DNA of 64,000 nucleotides. It comes from Bacteroidales bacterium (GTDB taxonomy: Bacteria > Bacteroidota > Bacteroidia > Bacteroidales > Muribaculaceae). The translations under genes and the position numbers were made by a program. Shown one piece after another: positions 16,270-25,288 of this stretch. The first letter of the stretch is position 1, and the number at the start of each line of letters is the position of its first letter. Under the pieces are notes generated by a model, which was not told the origin of the DNA, did no database searches, and saw only the letters and a program-made list of their open reading frames with translations. The stretch spans positions 1 through 64,000 of the forward strand of contig JAUNGA010000002.1 of NCBI GenBank assembly GCA_030524765.1, written 5' to 3'.

Positions 16270-18303
16270 ATGAATGTCAATGTAATGAAACACGCGGCCG
16301 ACAACATCCGCATCCTCGCGGCGTCAATGGTCGAAAAAGCCAAGTCGGGCCACCCGGGCGGCGCCATGGGCGGTGCCGACTTTGTCAATGTGCTGTATTC
16401 CAAATTCCTGGTGACCGACCCCGACGATCCCACATGGTTTGGCCGCGACCGCTTCTTTCTCGACCCCGGACACATGTCGCCCATGCTGTATGCGGTGCTG
16501 GCGCTGACGGGCAAGTTCACAATTGACGAGTTGCGCGAGTTCCGCCAGTGGGGCAGCGACACACCGGGCCACCCCGAAGTCGACCCCCGCAAAGGCATCG
16601 AGAACACATCGGGCCCGCTCGGACAAGGCCACACCATGGCCGTCGGCTGCGCATTGGCCGAGAGATTCATGGTGGCACGGTTCGGCGAGACTGTTGCCCA
16701 CAAGACATATGCATTCATATCTGATGGCGGCATTCAGGAAGAAATCTCGCAGGGCGCCGGCCGCATCGCCGGATACCTCGGCCTGGGCCAGCTGATTATG
16801 TTCTACGACTGCAACGGCGTGCAGCTCTCGACCGACGTCAACGAGGTCGACGAGGAAGACTACGCCGCCAAATACCGCGCATGGGGCTGGAATGTCATCG
16901 AAATCGACGGCAACGACCCCGAGCAGATCTACCGGGCCATCGCCGAGGCCCACAAAGAGGTAAAGCGCCCCACCCTGATTCTGGGCCGCACGGTCATGGG
17001 CAAAGGCGCCGTGACCGCCGAAGGCTCGAATTTCGAGGGCAAATGCTCGACACACGGACAGCCCCTGAGCAAATCAGGCGCCGACTATGCCGCCACCGTA
17101 CGCAATCTCGGCGGAGACCCCGACAACGCATGGCAGATTTTCGATGACGCACGCGAGCTCTATGCCGCCCGCGACGCCGAGCTGCGACGCATCGTGGCCG
17201 AGCGCCGCAAGGCCCATCGCGAGTGGATGGACGCCAACCCGCAGCTCGCCGCCGAGTTCGAGAGCTGGATGAGCGGCGAGATACCCGCCATCGACTACGA
17301 CTCTATCACTCCAAAAGCCGGATGCGCCACACGCCAGGCTTCATCTGATTTCCTCGCATATCTGGCCAAGCACGTCGGCAATATGATCGTAAGCTCGGCC
17401 GACCTTGCCAACTCCGACAAGACCGACGGATTTATCAAAGGCGGAGCCAAAGCGTTCGTTCCCGGCGACTTCAGCGGAGCATTCCTCCACGCCGGCGTCA
17501 GCGAGCTCACCATGGCCGCCATAATGAACGGCATCGCCCTGCATGGCGGACTTGTGGCCGCCTGCGGCACATTCTTCGTATTCTCAGACTATATGAAACC
17601 CGCCGTACGCATGGCCGCGCTGATGGAGCTGCCCGTCAAATACGTATGGTCGCACGACTCGTTCCGTGTGGGCGAGGACGGCCCCACCCACGAGCCAATC
17701 GAGCAAGAAGCCCAGATACGTCTGCTCGAGGAGGTACGCAACTTCAGCGGTCGCCCCTCGCTGCTCGCACTGCGCCCCGCCGACGCGGCCGAGACACTCG
17801 TATGCTGGGACATGGCCATGCACAACGACGCCACCCCCACCGCACTGATACTCACCCGTCAGGACATAGCCGACCTGCCGGCACCCGACGGCGACCGCCG
17901 CAAAGCCGCCGAACAGGCACGCCGAGGCGGATACGTGGTGCTCGACCCCGCCGATCCCGCCGTGGTGCTTGTCGCCAACGGATCTGAGGTGTCGCTGCTC
18001 TGCAAAGTCGCCGAAATGCTCGACGCCGACGGCATCGCCGCACGCGTCGTGTCGGTTCCCTCGATCGGACTATTCAACGAGCAGGCCAAAGCCTACCGCG
18101 CCGAGGTGCTTCCGGCCGGCATACCCCACTTCGGTCTCACAGCCGGTCTGCCCTCGACACTGCGACAGATCAGCGGATTCGACGGCGAGGTGTTCGGGCT
18201 GGCCCGTTTCGGCGCATCGGCGCCCTTCAAGGTTCTCGACGAGAAATTCGGTTTCACCCCCGACAATATTTATACACGCGTCCGCGCGATGCTCGCCGAC
18301 TGA
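16270..18303 (+). CDS. tkt: Transketolase
   Basis: Thiamine-diphosphate and Mg-dependent transfer of two-carbon ketol units between sugar phosphates in the non-oxidative pentose phosphate pathway. The start is placed at MNVNVMKHAADNIRILAASM, giving 677 aa; a longer in-frame extension overlaps the MFS stop and has no family resemblance. N-terminal TPP domain: KAKSGHPGGAMGGAD, GPLGQGHTMAVG and the Mg-binding SDGGIQEEISQGAGRIAGYLGL (about 155-176). The Pyr domain carries HDSFRVGEDGPTHEPIEQ (about 463-480). A C-terminal transketolase domain with PSIGLFNEQ and FGASAPFKVL follows. No rpiB follows it here. It is probably cotranscribed with the upstream permease. Confidence 0.95.
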   Translation: MNVNVMKHAADNIRILAASMVEKAKSGHPGGAMGGADFVNVLYSKFLVTDPDDPTWFGRDRFFLDPGHMSPMLYAVLALTGKFTIDELREFRQWGSDTPGHPEVDPRKGIENTSGPLGQGHTMAVGCALAERFMVARFGETVAHKTYAFISDGGIQEEISQGAGRIAGYLGLGQLIMFYDCNGVQLSTDVNEVDEEDYAAKYRAWGWNVIEIDGNDPEQIYRAIAEAHKEVKRPTLILGRTVMGKGAVTAEGSNFEGKCSTHGQPLSKSGADYAATVRNLGGDPDNAWQIFDDARELYAARDAELRRIVAERRKAHREWMDANPQLAAEFESWMSGEIPAIDYDSITPKAGCATRQASSDFLAYLAKHVGNMIVSSADLANSDKTDGFIKGGAKAFVPGDFSGAFLHAGVSELTMAAIMNGIALHGGLVAACGTFFVFSDYMKPAVRMAALMELPVKYVWSHDSFRVGEDGPTHEPIEQEAQIRLLEEVRNFSGRPSLLALRPADAAETLVCWDMAMHNDATPTALILTRQDIADLPAPDGDRRKAAEQARRGGYVVLDPADPAVVLVANGSEVSLLCKVAEMLDADGIAARVVSVPSIGLFNEQAKAYRAEVLPAGIPHFGLTAGLPSTLRQISGFDGEVFGLARFGASAPFKVLDEKFGFTPDNIYTRVRAMLAD

Positions 18304-18506
18304 CACCGGACTCACTCAGGAAAAGACTTTGCATTTTATAACCCAAACCAATAAAAAGAGAGCCGGAAAAGTATTTTTTCGACACCAGACAACATTTTTT
18401 TAGGTTTTTTAGTTATAATATCAACAAAAGTTTGTAACTTAGCGCCCGAAAATCCGAGAATTAGATAATATTCATTAATCATTCAACCAAATAAACTGTA
18501 ATTCCT

Positions 18507-19718
18507 ATGAAGAAAATTACATTGCTCGCATGCGCCTGCGCTCTCTTCAGCCAGTCGCTTGTCGCTCAGGAGACCCAGGAAGTTCAGTATGTTGAGGACG
18601 CAACTCAAGGTTGGCTTATCAACTCGTTCAAGGACAACTGGTTTATCACCGCTCAGGGTGGTATCGACGCTTACTTCTCGCACCACGACGTTGTGCGCGA
18701 CTTCGGCGACCGTATCGCTCCCGCAGCCAATCTCTACGTCGGCAAATGGTTCACTCCCGTTTGGGGTGCCCGCATCGGCGTTGAATGGATGAGCCTCAAA
18801 GGTATGGGCGACAAAGGTTCGCTCGGTATGCTCCCCAACGAGCCCATGACCGGCGGCTACTACAAGACCCGCCAGTCTGAGATCGGTCCGGCCTTCGACG
18901 TTATGGCCAACCTGACCAACCTCTTCTGCGGCTACAAACCCGGCCGTATCTACAACTTCACCCTCTACATGGGTGCCGGTGGCTACTGGACAATGATCCA
19001 CGACCTCGACCGCAACGGCAACGCTGACGGCTGGAAACAGGCTCACGACAAGGTCCTCACATTCCGTGCAGGTTTCATCAACTCGTTCAACATCAGCAAG
19101 CAGATGCAGATCTCTCTCGACCTGCGCGCTTCTGCTATCGACGGTGTGCATGACGACATTGCTACCGCCGGTGAGAACCGCACCTACCTCGCTGTTCAGG
19201 CTTACCTCGGCCTTACCTACAACTTCCGCGACCGCGAGTGGCATCACCCCGTCGTTCCCGTTTGTCCTCCTGCTGAGAACTGCGACGCTCTCCGCGCCCG
19301 TCTCGCTGCCGCCGATGCCCGCATCGCCGACCTCGAGGGCCAGCTCCGCGACTGCCTCAACCGCCCCACTCCCGCTCCCGTCGAGGCTAAGGCTCCCCTT
19401 GCAACCATCTACTATCCCATCAACGTTTACCGTCTGACCAAAGAAGACAACAACGTACTCGAGGCTATCGCCAACGTGATGAAGGACAACACCAACACCA
19501 AGTATGTCCTCACCGGCTGGGCCGACAACTACACCGGTACCGACGCCATCAACGTACGTCTGCGTCACAACCGTGTAAACGGCGTTTACAACAAGCTCGT
19601 CAAGTGCGGCGTTCCCGAATCGCAGCTCACCGCTACCACCAACAATGGTAACCTCTGCGACCTCGGCGAGAAGTATGTAGCTCTCGACCGCGCCGTGACT
19701 ATCGAGGAGGCTGAATAA
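18507..19718 (+). CDS. OmpA-family outer-membrane protein
   Basis: A 403-aa porin-like protein: signal peptide (residues 1-20, cleaved near LVAQ-ET), an N-terminal beta-barrel (about 35-245), a short heptad-like linker (CDALRARLAAADARIADLEGQLRDCL, about 258-283, probably coiled coil), a proline-rich hinge and a C-terminal OmpA-type peptidoglycan-binding domain (about 300-403; LTGWADNYTGTDAINVRLRHNRV). Codon use is visibly shifted towards GTT, GCT, GGT and AAC/AAG relative to its neighbours, which fits very high expression, as known for major OmpA-like proteins of Bacteroides. It stands alone with its own leader of about 70 nt and a strong terminator. A candidate promoter (TAACTTAG, 18435-18442) is only approximate. 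Confidence 0.92.
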   Translation: MKKITLLACACALFSQSLVAQETQEVQYVEDATQGWLINSFKDNWFITAQGGIDAYFSHHDVVRDFGDRIAPAANLYVGKWFTPVWGARIGVEWMSLKGMGDKGSLGMLPNEPMTGGYYKTRQSEIGPAFDVMANLTNLFCGYKPGRIYNFTLYMGAGGYWTMIHDLDRNGNADGWKQAHDKVLTFRAGFINSFNISKQMQISLDLRASAIDGVHDDIATAGENRTYLAVQAYLGLTYNFRDREWHHPVVPVCPPAENCDALRARLAAADARIADLEGQLRDCLNRPTPAPVEAKAPLATIYYPINVYRLTKEDNNVLEAIANVMKDNTNTKYVLTGWADNYTGTDAINVRLRHNRVNGVYNKLVKCGVPESQLTATTNNGNLCDLGEKYVALDRAVTIEEAE

Positions 19719-19740
19719 TCGTCAACCCCACGATAACCGC

Positions 19741-19779
19741 ATTACGCCGCCCGGCTCGCCGGGTGGCGTAATTTTTTTT
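19741..19779 (+). terminator. Strong terminator after the OmpA-like gene
   Basis: ATTACGCC / GGCGTAAT outer stem and CCCGGC / GCCGGG inner stem, followed by eight Ts, 22 nt after the stop codon. Confidence 0.9.
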
Positions 19780-19873
19780 GCCGTACCACATCTCACATTG
19801 CGTCCGTCTTGTTACTCTTATCCCATTAAAAACCACAAAACAATCAAAAATCACAAATATTATTGCATAAAAG

Positions 19874-19904
19874 TTTGAAAACATGCAAAAATTATATACA
19901 TTTG
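19874..19904 (+). promoter_or_regulatory. Promoter of the seven-module secreted protein gene
   Basis: TTTG (19874-19877), 19-bp spacer, TACATTTG (19897-19904); exact consensus, 79 nt before the ATG. Confidence 0.75.
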
Positions 19905-19982
19905 CAAAAATTCATACCAGACAACGTTATATCCAGGCTTCGAAAGCTAAATCAGTTTCAAATCCAATCATAATTAATTCAA

Positions 19983-22772
19983 ATGAATCTAAAAACTACT
20001 ATTCTATCGCTTGCGATGGCTCTCGCCCTGCCCATAGGAGCGTCTGCCGCTGCGACAGGACAGTCAAAAGCTGCTGATTTCACGCCTTTTGACAACCCGT
20101 CGTATATCAAGATGACGCCCGAGCAGGGAGTCGTCAAGTCACTTCACGAATTCACAGTGTCTGTTCCGTCTGCCGAGATGCTTGATTTCACAACATTTGA
20201 AGACGTCACACTCATCGACCAGCCCACCGGCAAGACCATCTGTTCAGCCGAACTCGACTATGGCGGCATGACAGACCTGACCATCACCCTTGACCAGGAA
20301 ATCACAGCTCCGGGCAGCTATGTGCTGGTAATTCCCGAAGGAACACTCTTCAACGACTCATGGTCGTCTGGTACGGAAGAATATCCCGAGACAAAATGGC
20401 TGTACATCATCGAGGACAACGGGCCTACACCCGGTCCGGGCGGAGAACTCAAGCCTTTCGAAAACGATGCCATCTACACTATCAGCCCGGCACAAGGCAC
20501 CGTAAAGAGCCTTTCAGAGCTGATACTCGCCATTGATACGCCCGAGCAGGTATGGATGACTGACTGGCCCGATGGCTTTGTATCAGATGCCGAGACCGGC
20601 GAGAAAGTAAGTGACATCGAATATGACTTCGGCGATACAGATCAAGAGGTTGTCATCTTAATTAAACAGGAGATCAAGACAGCCGGCACCTACATTGTCA
20701 ATATCCCCGAAGGCGACATCTTCACTTACGATTCAAATTTCGATGAAACATACTTCCCGGCAAGCAAATGGCTCTACACAGTCGAGCCCGGCGACGAGCC
20801 CGTTCCCGGCCCTGATCCCGAGGAGCCCAAGCCGTTTGACAACCCCGCACGCTACACCATGCATCCTGCACAGGGCGAGGTTGGCACTCTGCAGACTTTC
20901 TACCTCGAGGTAGCCGATTGCGGAAATCTCGATCCCAACAAACGGGGCGAAAAGACCGTTCTCACCAATTTCGACACAAAAGAGACTGTAGCCGACGGAT
21001 ACCTCGAATTCCTCGACGGTATGGAAGGCGGTTATGACGACTATACAACCCTCAAGTTTGTCCTCGATAACAAACTTGTGACACCCGGCACATACGTGCT
21101 GACCATACCGGCAGGTGCGATTGAAATCGACTATTACGAAGCAAATCCCGAGCTCAAGTTCCTCTATACCGTGACCGGCCAGGAAGATCCCACTCCCGGT
21201 CCCGATCCCACTCCCGACTTCCCCGCAATCGAGAATCCCGGCATCGAGATCGACCCCGCACAGGGTGTTGTCGAGGAGCTCGCTTTCTTCACAGTCACAT
21301 TCATCGACGAGGAGATGGTTTTCATCGATGGATTTATGCCCACCGTATATCTCAAGGACGAGGCTACCGGCCAGACCGTTGTCGAAGGCTTTATCGAGGA
21401 AGGCTCTGAGCTGAACACCGTCGACGTATGGCTTGACGAAGAGGTTACCACCGATGGCACATATATTCTCGAGATTCCCGGCGGCTTAATCAGCGGCGAG
21501 GAAGATTACGTCGATGATATTCTCTTCCGCTACCGTATCGGCGAGGAGCCCGTTGATCCCGACCAGCCCAAACCGTTTGACAACCCCGCAGGATTCAGCA
21601 TGTTCCCCGACCAGGGTGTCGTGACATCAATGCGCCAGTTCGTAATCGAATACAGCGACGCCGCTTTCCTTGACTGGGATGCCGACATCGCTCAGGATAT
21701 CGCTCTCATCAATCAGAAGACAGGTGAGAAAGTGTGCGGTGTCACAGTCGAGGAAGACGGAGATTCATATATCTCGCTCGTGATTACTCTCGACCAGACA
21801 GTCAGCACACCCGGCACCTACGTACTCGACATTCCCGAGGGAGCGCTCTACGACTACATGGATCCTACCACCCCGCTGCCCGCTACCAAATGGCTGTACA
21901 TAATCGAGGGTGATGAGCCCGTCGAGCCCGAGTTCAAGCCCTTCGAGAACGATGGCGTTGTGATCAATCCCGAGCAGGGCAAATACACCTCGCTCGAGTC
22001 GTTCGAACTCCTGTTTGATATCCAGATGCCGGCAATCAACTCGACCAAGATCATTACTCTTGTAGACAATGCCAGCGGTGAGGTCGTTGCAAACGGCAAA
22101 GCCACCGAGGGCGCCGTGCTCAACTCGATGCTGATCGATCTCGACAAAGCCATCACCACTCCCGGCGCTTATACCCTTGTCTGCCCCGAAGGCACGTTCT
22201 ACAACGGTGGATCATGGGATGAGGAAGACCTGCCCGAGTTCAAGTTTGCATATATCGTAGCCGAAGACGGCGAACCCAACGAACCCGTAGCCGACAACTT
22301 CTTTGTAAATCCCGATCCCGCTGACGGCGAAATCGGCACTCTCGACCGTATCATCATCACCTACCCCAACTACTCGGCCGTCTACAAGCACACATATTGC
22401 GAGGGTGAGGTTACAGTCAAGAACGCCGACGGCACCATCGTTGCCAAAGGCGAGTTGTCTCAGGACAGCGAAGGCGCACCCAACGAGATACTTATCACCT
22501 TCTCACAGGCTATCACCGAACGCGGCACCTACACCGTCAACATACCCAAACGCGCCATGACACTCGGCGATATGAGCCACGCCAAATTCTCGGCACCCAT
22601 CGAGCTGACCTACCAAGTCAGCGGCGCCGACGGCATCAGCGACATCAGCGTCGATATCAATGGCGATGCCGAGCTCTACAACCTGCAGGGCATCCGCGTC
22701 AACAATCCCGCAGCCGGTCAGGTCTACCTGCTGCGCAAGGGCGACAAATTTGTCAAAGTACTGGTGAAGTAA
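19983..22772 (+). CDS. Large secreted protein of seven tandem beta modules with a short C-terminal sorting-like tail
   Basis: 929 aa, family not recognised. The signal peptide is residues 1-23 (ALPIGASAAA). Seven modules of about 115-130 aa follow, starting near residues 35, 159, 284, 416, 531, 653 and 772. Each opens with a version of FDNP-x-[YF]-x-M-x-P-x-QG-x-V and closes with PGTYVL-x-IPEG followed by KWLY-[IT]-[IV]-E. Linkers between modules are acidic and proline-rich (PVPGPDPEEPKP). Each module is beta-rich, like an Ig or E-set domain, and the protein is very acidic. The end (YNLQGIRVNNPAAGQVYLL...KVLVK) is the short tail motif common on secreted Bacteroidales proteins. There is no lipobox, enzyme motif or nearby partner. 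It has its own promoter and terminator. Adhesin, ligand-binding or matrix roles are possible but unproven. Confidence 0.85.
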   Translation: MNLKTTILSLAMALALPIGASAAATGQSKAADFTPFDNPSYIKMTPEQGVVKSLHEFTVSVPSAEMLDFTTFEDVTLIDQPTGKTICSAELDYGGMTDLTITLDQEITAPGSYVLVIPEGTLFNDSWSSGTEEYPETKWLYIIEDNGPTPGPGGELKPFENDAIYTISPAQGTVKSLSELILAIDTPEQVWMTDWPDGFVSDAETGEKVSDIEYDFGDTDQEVVILIKQEIKTAGTYIVNIPEGDIFTYDSNFDETYFPASKWLYTVEPGDEPVPGPDPEEPKPFDNPARYTMHPAQGEVGTLQTFYLEVADCGNLDPNKRGEKTVLTNFDTKETVADGYLEFLDGMEGGYDDYTTLKFVLDNKLVTPGTYVLTIPAGAIEIDYYEANPELKFLYTVTGQEDPTPGPDPTPDFPAIENPGIEIDPAQGVVEELAFFTVTFIDEEMVFIDGFMPTVYLKDEATGQTVVEGFIEEGSELNTVDVWLDEEVTTDGTYILEIPGGLISGEEDYVDDILFRYRIGEEPVDPDQPKPFDNPAGFSMFPDQGVVTSMRQFVIEYSDAAFLDWDADIAQDIALINQKTGEKVCGVTVEEDGDSYISLVITLDQTVSTPGTYVLDIPEGALYDYMDPTTPLPATKWLYIIEGDEPVEPEFKPFENDGVVINPEQGKYTSLESFELLFDIQMPAINSTKIITLVDNASGEVVANGKATEGAVLNSMLIDLDKAITTPGAYTLVCPEGTFYNGGSWDEEDLPEFKFAYIVAEDGEPNEPVADNFFVNPDPADGEIGTLDRIIITYPNYSAVYKHTYCEGEVTVKNADGTIVAKGELSQDSEGAPNEILITFSQAITERGTYTVNIPKRAMTLGDMSHAKFSAPIELTYQVSGADGISDISVDINGDAELYNLQGIRVNNPAAGQVYLLRKGDKFVKVLVK
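20085..22620 (+). repeat. Seven-fold intragenic tandem repeat
   Basis: The coding repeats begin at about 20085, 20457, 20832, 21229, 21573, 21940 and 22297. They are diverged at the DNA level (conserved protein motif, variable third positions), so this is an old expansion rather than a slippage array. Confidence 0.8.
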
Positions 22773-22792
22773 TCACCCGCACCCCATAATCG

Positions 22793-22833
22793 ATCAGGGC
22801 GTCGGCACTATGTGCCGGCGCCCTGATTTATTT
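22793..22833 (+). terminator. Terminator between converging genes
   Basis: ATCAGGGCG-T-CGGCAC / GTGCCG-G-CGCCCTGAT stem with a 3-nt loop and a TTATTTA tail, 20 nt after the stop of the seven-module gene. It may serve the converging small membrane protein gene too. Confidence 0.8.
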
Positions 22834-22867
22834 AGAGTCGGTCCGATGATATAAGTAAACGGGGTTA

Positions 22868-23113
22868 TCAATTTAATCCGATGGCCACTCCAATGCCGGT
22901 TACAATCAACCCCACGATCATTATCACACCCCACACGGTTATTAACCTTCTCATCTCGGGGCTGACCGGGCCGAATTGAAAACCGGCAATAAAGGGATGC
23001 GGTTTCGAGCTGTCCCCTTTACGTGTCTCAAGACCTTTTACTGCCACATAAATGCCATATGCCGCACCCACCAGCATAATGCCTAATCCGGCGTAGATAA
23101 ATATGCTTGCCAT
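22868..23113 (-). CDS. Small two-segment membrane protein, function unknown
   Basis: An 81-aa protein with two predicted membrane helices: residues 4-24 (IFIYAGLGIMLVGAAYGIYVA) and about 57-78 (ITVWGVIMIVGLIVTGIGVAIG). A short hydrophilic loop between them contains ETRKGDSSKPHPFIAGFQFG. I do not recognise the family. It starts 19 nt after the antiporter stop on the same strand, so it is the last gene of the asd-antiporter operon and may be an accessory subunit, which is inference from position. Confidence 0.7.
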   Translation of the reverse strand: MASIFIYAGLGIMLVGAAYGIYVAVKGLETRKGDSSKPHPFIAGFQFGPVSPEMRRLITVWGVIMIVGLIVTGIGVAIGLN

Positions 23114-23132
23114 TACGAATTTTATTTACATA

Positions 23133-25253
23133 TCAACTGAAAATATGCTTCAGCCAGTCTACCATACGCTGCATGGCGTTGCGCACAGCCTTGACAAACG
23201 GCGAGGGCGAGGCAGCGAGGTCGATCGACATCGGGTCGACGAATGTTGTCAGAGCCACCTCCTCGCCAAACTGCTCGGGGAAAATCACGATCAGATTGCT
23301 GCTCGAGAAACTACGCTGCAGCAGACCGGGCATCTCGGTCACCTCTTCGGTATAAGACACTGAGTTTGATCGTGCGCTGATTACCACAAACAGATCGTCG
23401 TCGAGAATGCGCGGCGTGAGCAATATCATCTCGTCGTGCGAGGCAATCGTGCGGAATTCGCAACGTATGTCGTAATTGCCATGATAGATCACACCGCGTA
23501 TCAGCGGCTGTATATCGTCGTGGCAGCAGAATATCACACGACAGCCCAATTGCAGTGCCAACCGGGCCACACAACGCACCCAGCGTGAGAATCCTGTCTC
23601 ATACTGTGCCCCGCGGGGCACCGACACCACGATGCGTGTGACGGTATTCAGCGGTATGAAACTACGGTAGATGATCACCATGCGGTTGGTCGATCGCAGC
23701 AGCTGCTCGATCTTGCTGCCATAGAAGGTGTCGATCACTGTCGTACGGCGGTGCAGGCCTATCACGATCTCGGTGATGTCGCGTTCGGCAGCCGCATTGA
23801 GTATTCCCGTCACGGTATTGATGTCAAAACGTTCGATCTCGTCGAGCTTCAGATTGGCCGACGCCGAGATGCGGCGGGCTATATCGAGCGAATTGCGCGA
23901 GACAGCCTTTGATTGCGATGAGTTGTCGTTGCGCACATGTATGGCATAGAAATTATGTCGGCCGGCCTGATTGCGCATCAGCACACCCAACTCGACAAGC
24001 GATGGCACGGTGAGGGGATTCGACACGGCGATGAGCGTATTGTTGACACGCGTATGACGCAGTATGTCGTCTTCGCTCAGTGTGCTTATCTTCAGCTTGG
24101 CGGCGCCGGCGGCGGTGATGACAGGTGCGATGCCGCATGTAAAGAGTATGACGGCGATCGTGGCATTGAGCACAATCTCGTCAAACATGCCCATATTGTA
24201 GCCCAGCGTCACCACAGCCAGGGCCACGGCCGTATGTGCCGACGTCAGACCGAACATCACATTGCGGCTCGACGAATCATAATTGTTGACACGCTGTGTT
24301 ATAAACGCCGGGATCCATTTTGACACCAGAGCCACAGCCAGCATTATGCCTGCCGTGAGCAGCGTATCGGTGTTGAGCAACACTCGCAGGTTGATCATCA
24401 TGCCCACGCTGATCAGAAAGTAGGGTATAAACAGAGCGTTGCCCACAAACTCTATCGACGACATCAGCGGTGACGCCGGCGGCACATACCGGTTGAGCAC
24501 CAGCCCCGCAAAAAATGCGCCAAGCACTGCCTCGAGACCGATGACCTGGCCTGTCCAGGCGGCCAGAAAGACCATTGCCAGCACAAACACATACTGGTTG
24601 ACTCGGTCTGAATAGTTTTTAAAGAACCAGCGCGTCAGTCGCGGATAGATATACAGTATCGCCCCTACCCACACAGCCATGCGGGCAAGCATCCACACCA
24701 TCGCGCCGAGGCTGAACTCGCCGTCGCGGCTGATATTGACCGTTGCGGCAAGCACCAGCAGGGCGCCGGTCACGGCGATGATCGTGCCGACGACCGCCAC
24801 GAGCACAGCCGGAGTTTTCGTAATGCCGAATCGGGCGGCCACCGGATATGATATAAGGGTATGCGAGGCATACATCGAGCCGAGCAACAGCGATGTCACC
24901 CAGTCGAGTCGCAGCAGCCAGACGCTCGTCAGCACGCCCATCACAAGAGGTATGAGCAGCGTGAGCAGTCCGAACAGCAAACCGCGGCGCAGATTGAGCC
25001 GCAGATGGAACATATCTATCTCAAGACCGGCCAGGAACATCAGGTAGAGCAGCCCCACCTGACCGAAGATCGCAAAACTCGAGTCGGCCTGCAGCACGTC
25101 AAACCCGTAGGGGCCGATGACCACACCCGCCACTATCATGCCGATGATATGCGGCACTTTGAGACGGTTGAGCAGCAGCGGTGCAAGCAATATGATTACC
25201 AATACGATAAAGAATATCTGCACGGGCTGGGTGACGAGAGCGGCTGCAATCAT
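23133..25253 (-). CDS. CPA2-type cation:proton antiporter with C-terminal UspA-like domains
   Basis: About 706 aa. The first roughly 400 residues hold about 12-13 hydrophobic segments of the Na+/H+ exchanger (KefB/NapA) fold, starting IFFIVLVIILLAPLLLNRLKVPHIIGMIVAGVVIGPYG. A cytosolic part of about 300 residues resembles tandem universal-stress-protein domains (NNTLIAVSNPLTVPSLVELG..., then VTRIVVSVPRGAQYETGF). The family exchanges Na+ or K+ for protons and the Usp-like part may sense nucleotides. The ATG at 25253 is chosen because family homology begins there; an in-frame TTG at 25292 (39 nt longer) would overlap the asd stop and cannot be excluded. Confidence 0.88.
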   Translation of the reverse strand: MIAAALVTQPVQIFFIVLVIILLAPLLLNRLKVPHIIGMIVAGVVIGPYGFDVLQADSSFAIFGQVGLLYLMFLAGLEIDMFHLRLNLRRGLLFGLLTLLIPLVMGVLTSVWLLRLDWVTSLLLGSMYASHTLISYPVAARFGITKTPAVLVAVVGTIIAVTGALLVLAATVNISRDGEFSLGAMVWMLARMAVWVGAILYIYPRLTRWFFKNYSDRVNQYVFVLAMVFLAAWTGQVIGLEAVLGAFFAGLVLNRYVPPASPLMSSIEFVGNALFIPYFLISVGMMINLRVLLNTDTLLTAGIMLAVALVSKWIPAFITQRVNNYDSSSRNVMFGLTSAHTAVALAVVTLGYNMGMFDEIVLNATIAVILFTCGIAPVITAAGAAKLKISTLSEDDILRHTRVNNTLIAVSNPLTVPSLVELGVLMRNQAGRHNFYAIHVRNDNSSQSKAVSRNSLDIARRISASANLKLDEIERFDINTVTGILNAAAERDITEIVIGLHRRTTVIDTFYGSKIEQLLRSTNRMVIIYRSFIPLNTVTRIVVSVPRGAQYETGFSRWVRCVARLALQLGCRVIFCCHDDIQPLIRGVIYHGNYDIRCEFRTIASHDEMILLTPRILDDDLFVVISARSNSVSYTEEVTEMPGLLQRSFSSSNLIVIFPEQFGEEVALTTFVDPMSIDLAASPSPFVKAVRNAMQRMVDWLKHIFS

Positions 25254-25288
25254 GACAGGGCGGTTGAGAGAGTTGACAAGGCTATAAA

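Noticed and set aside
18483..19568. 361-codon minus-strand frame over the OmpA-like gene
   Set aside because: Antisense to a well-supported gene; Val/Gly/Glu-rich shadow composition.
20085..22620. CRISPR-like array in the repeat-rich region
   Set aside because: Repeats are protein-coding modules of about 350-390 bp with diverged DNA, not short identical repeats with spacers. No cas genes.
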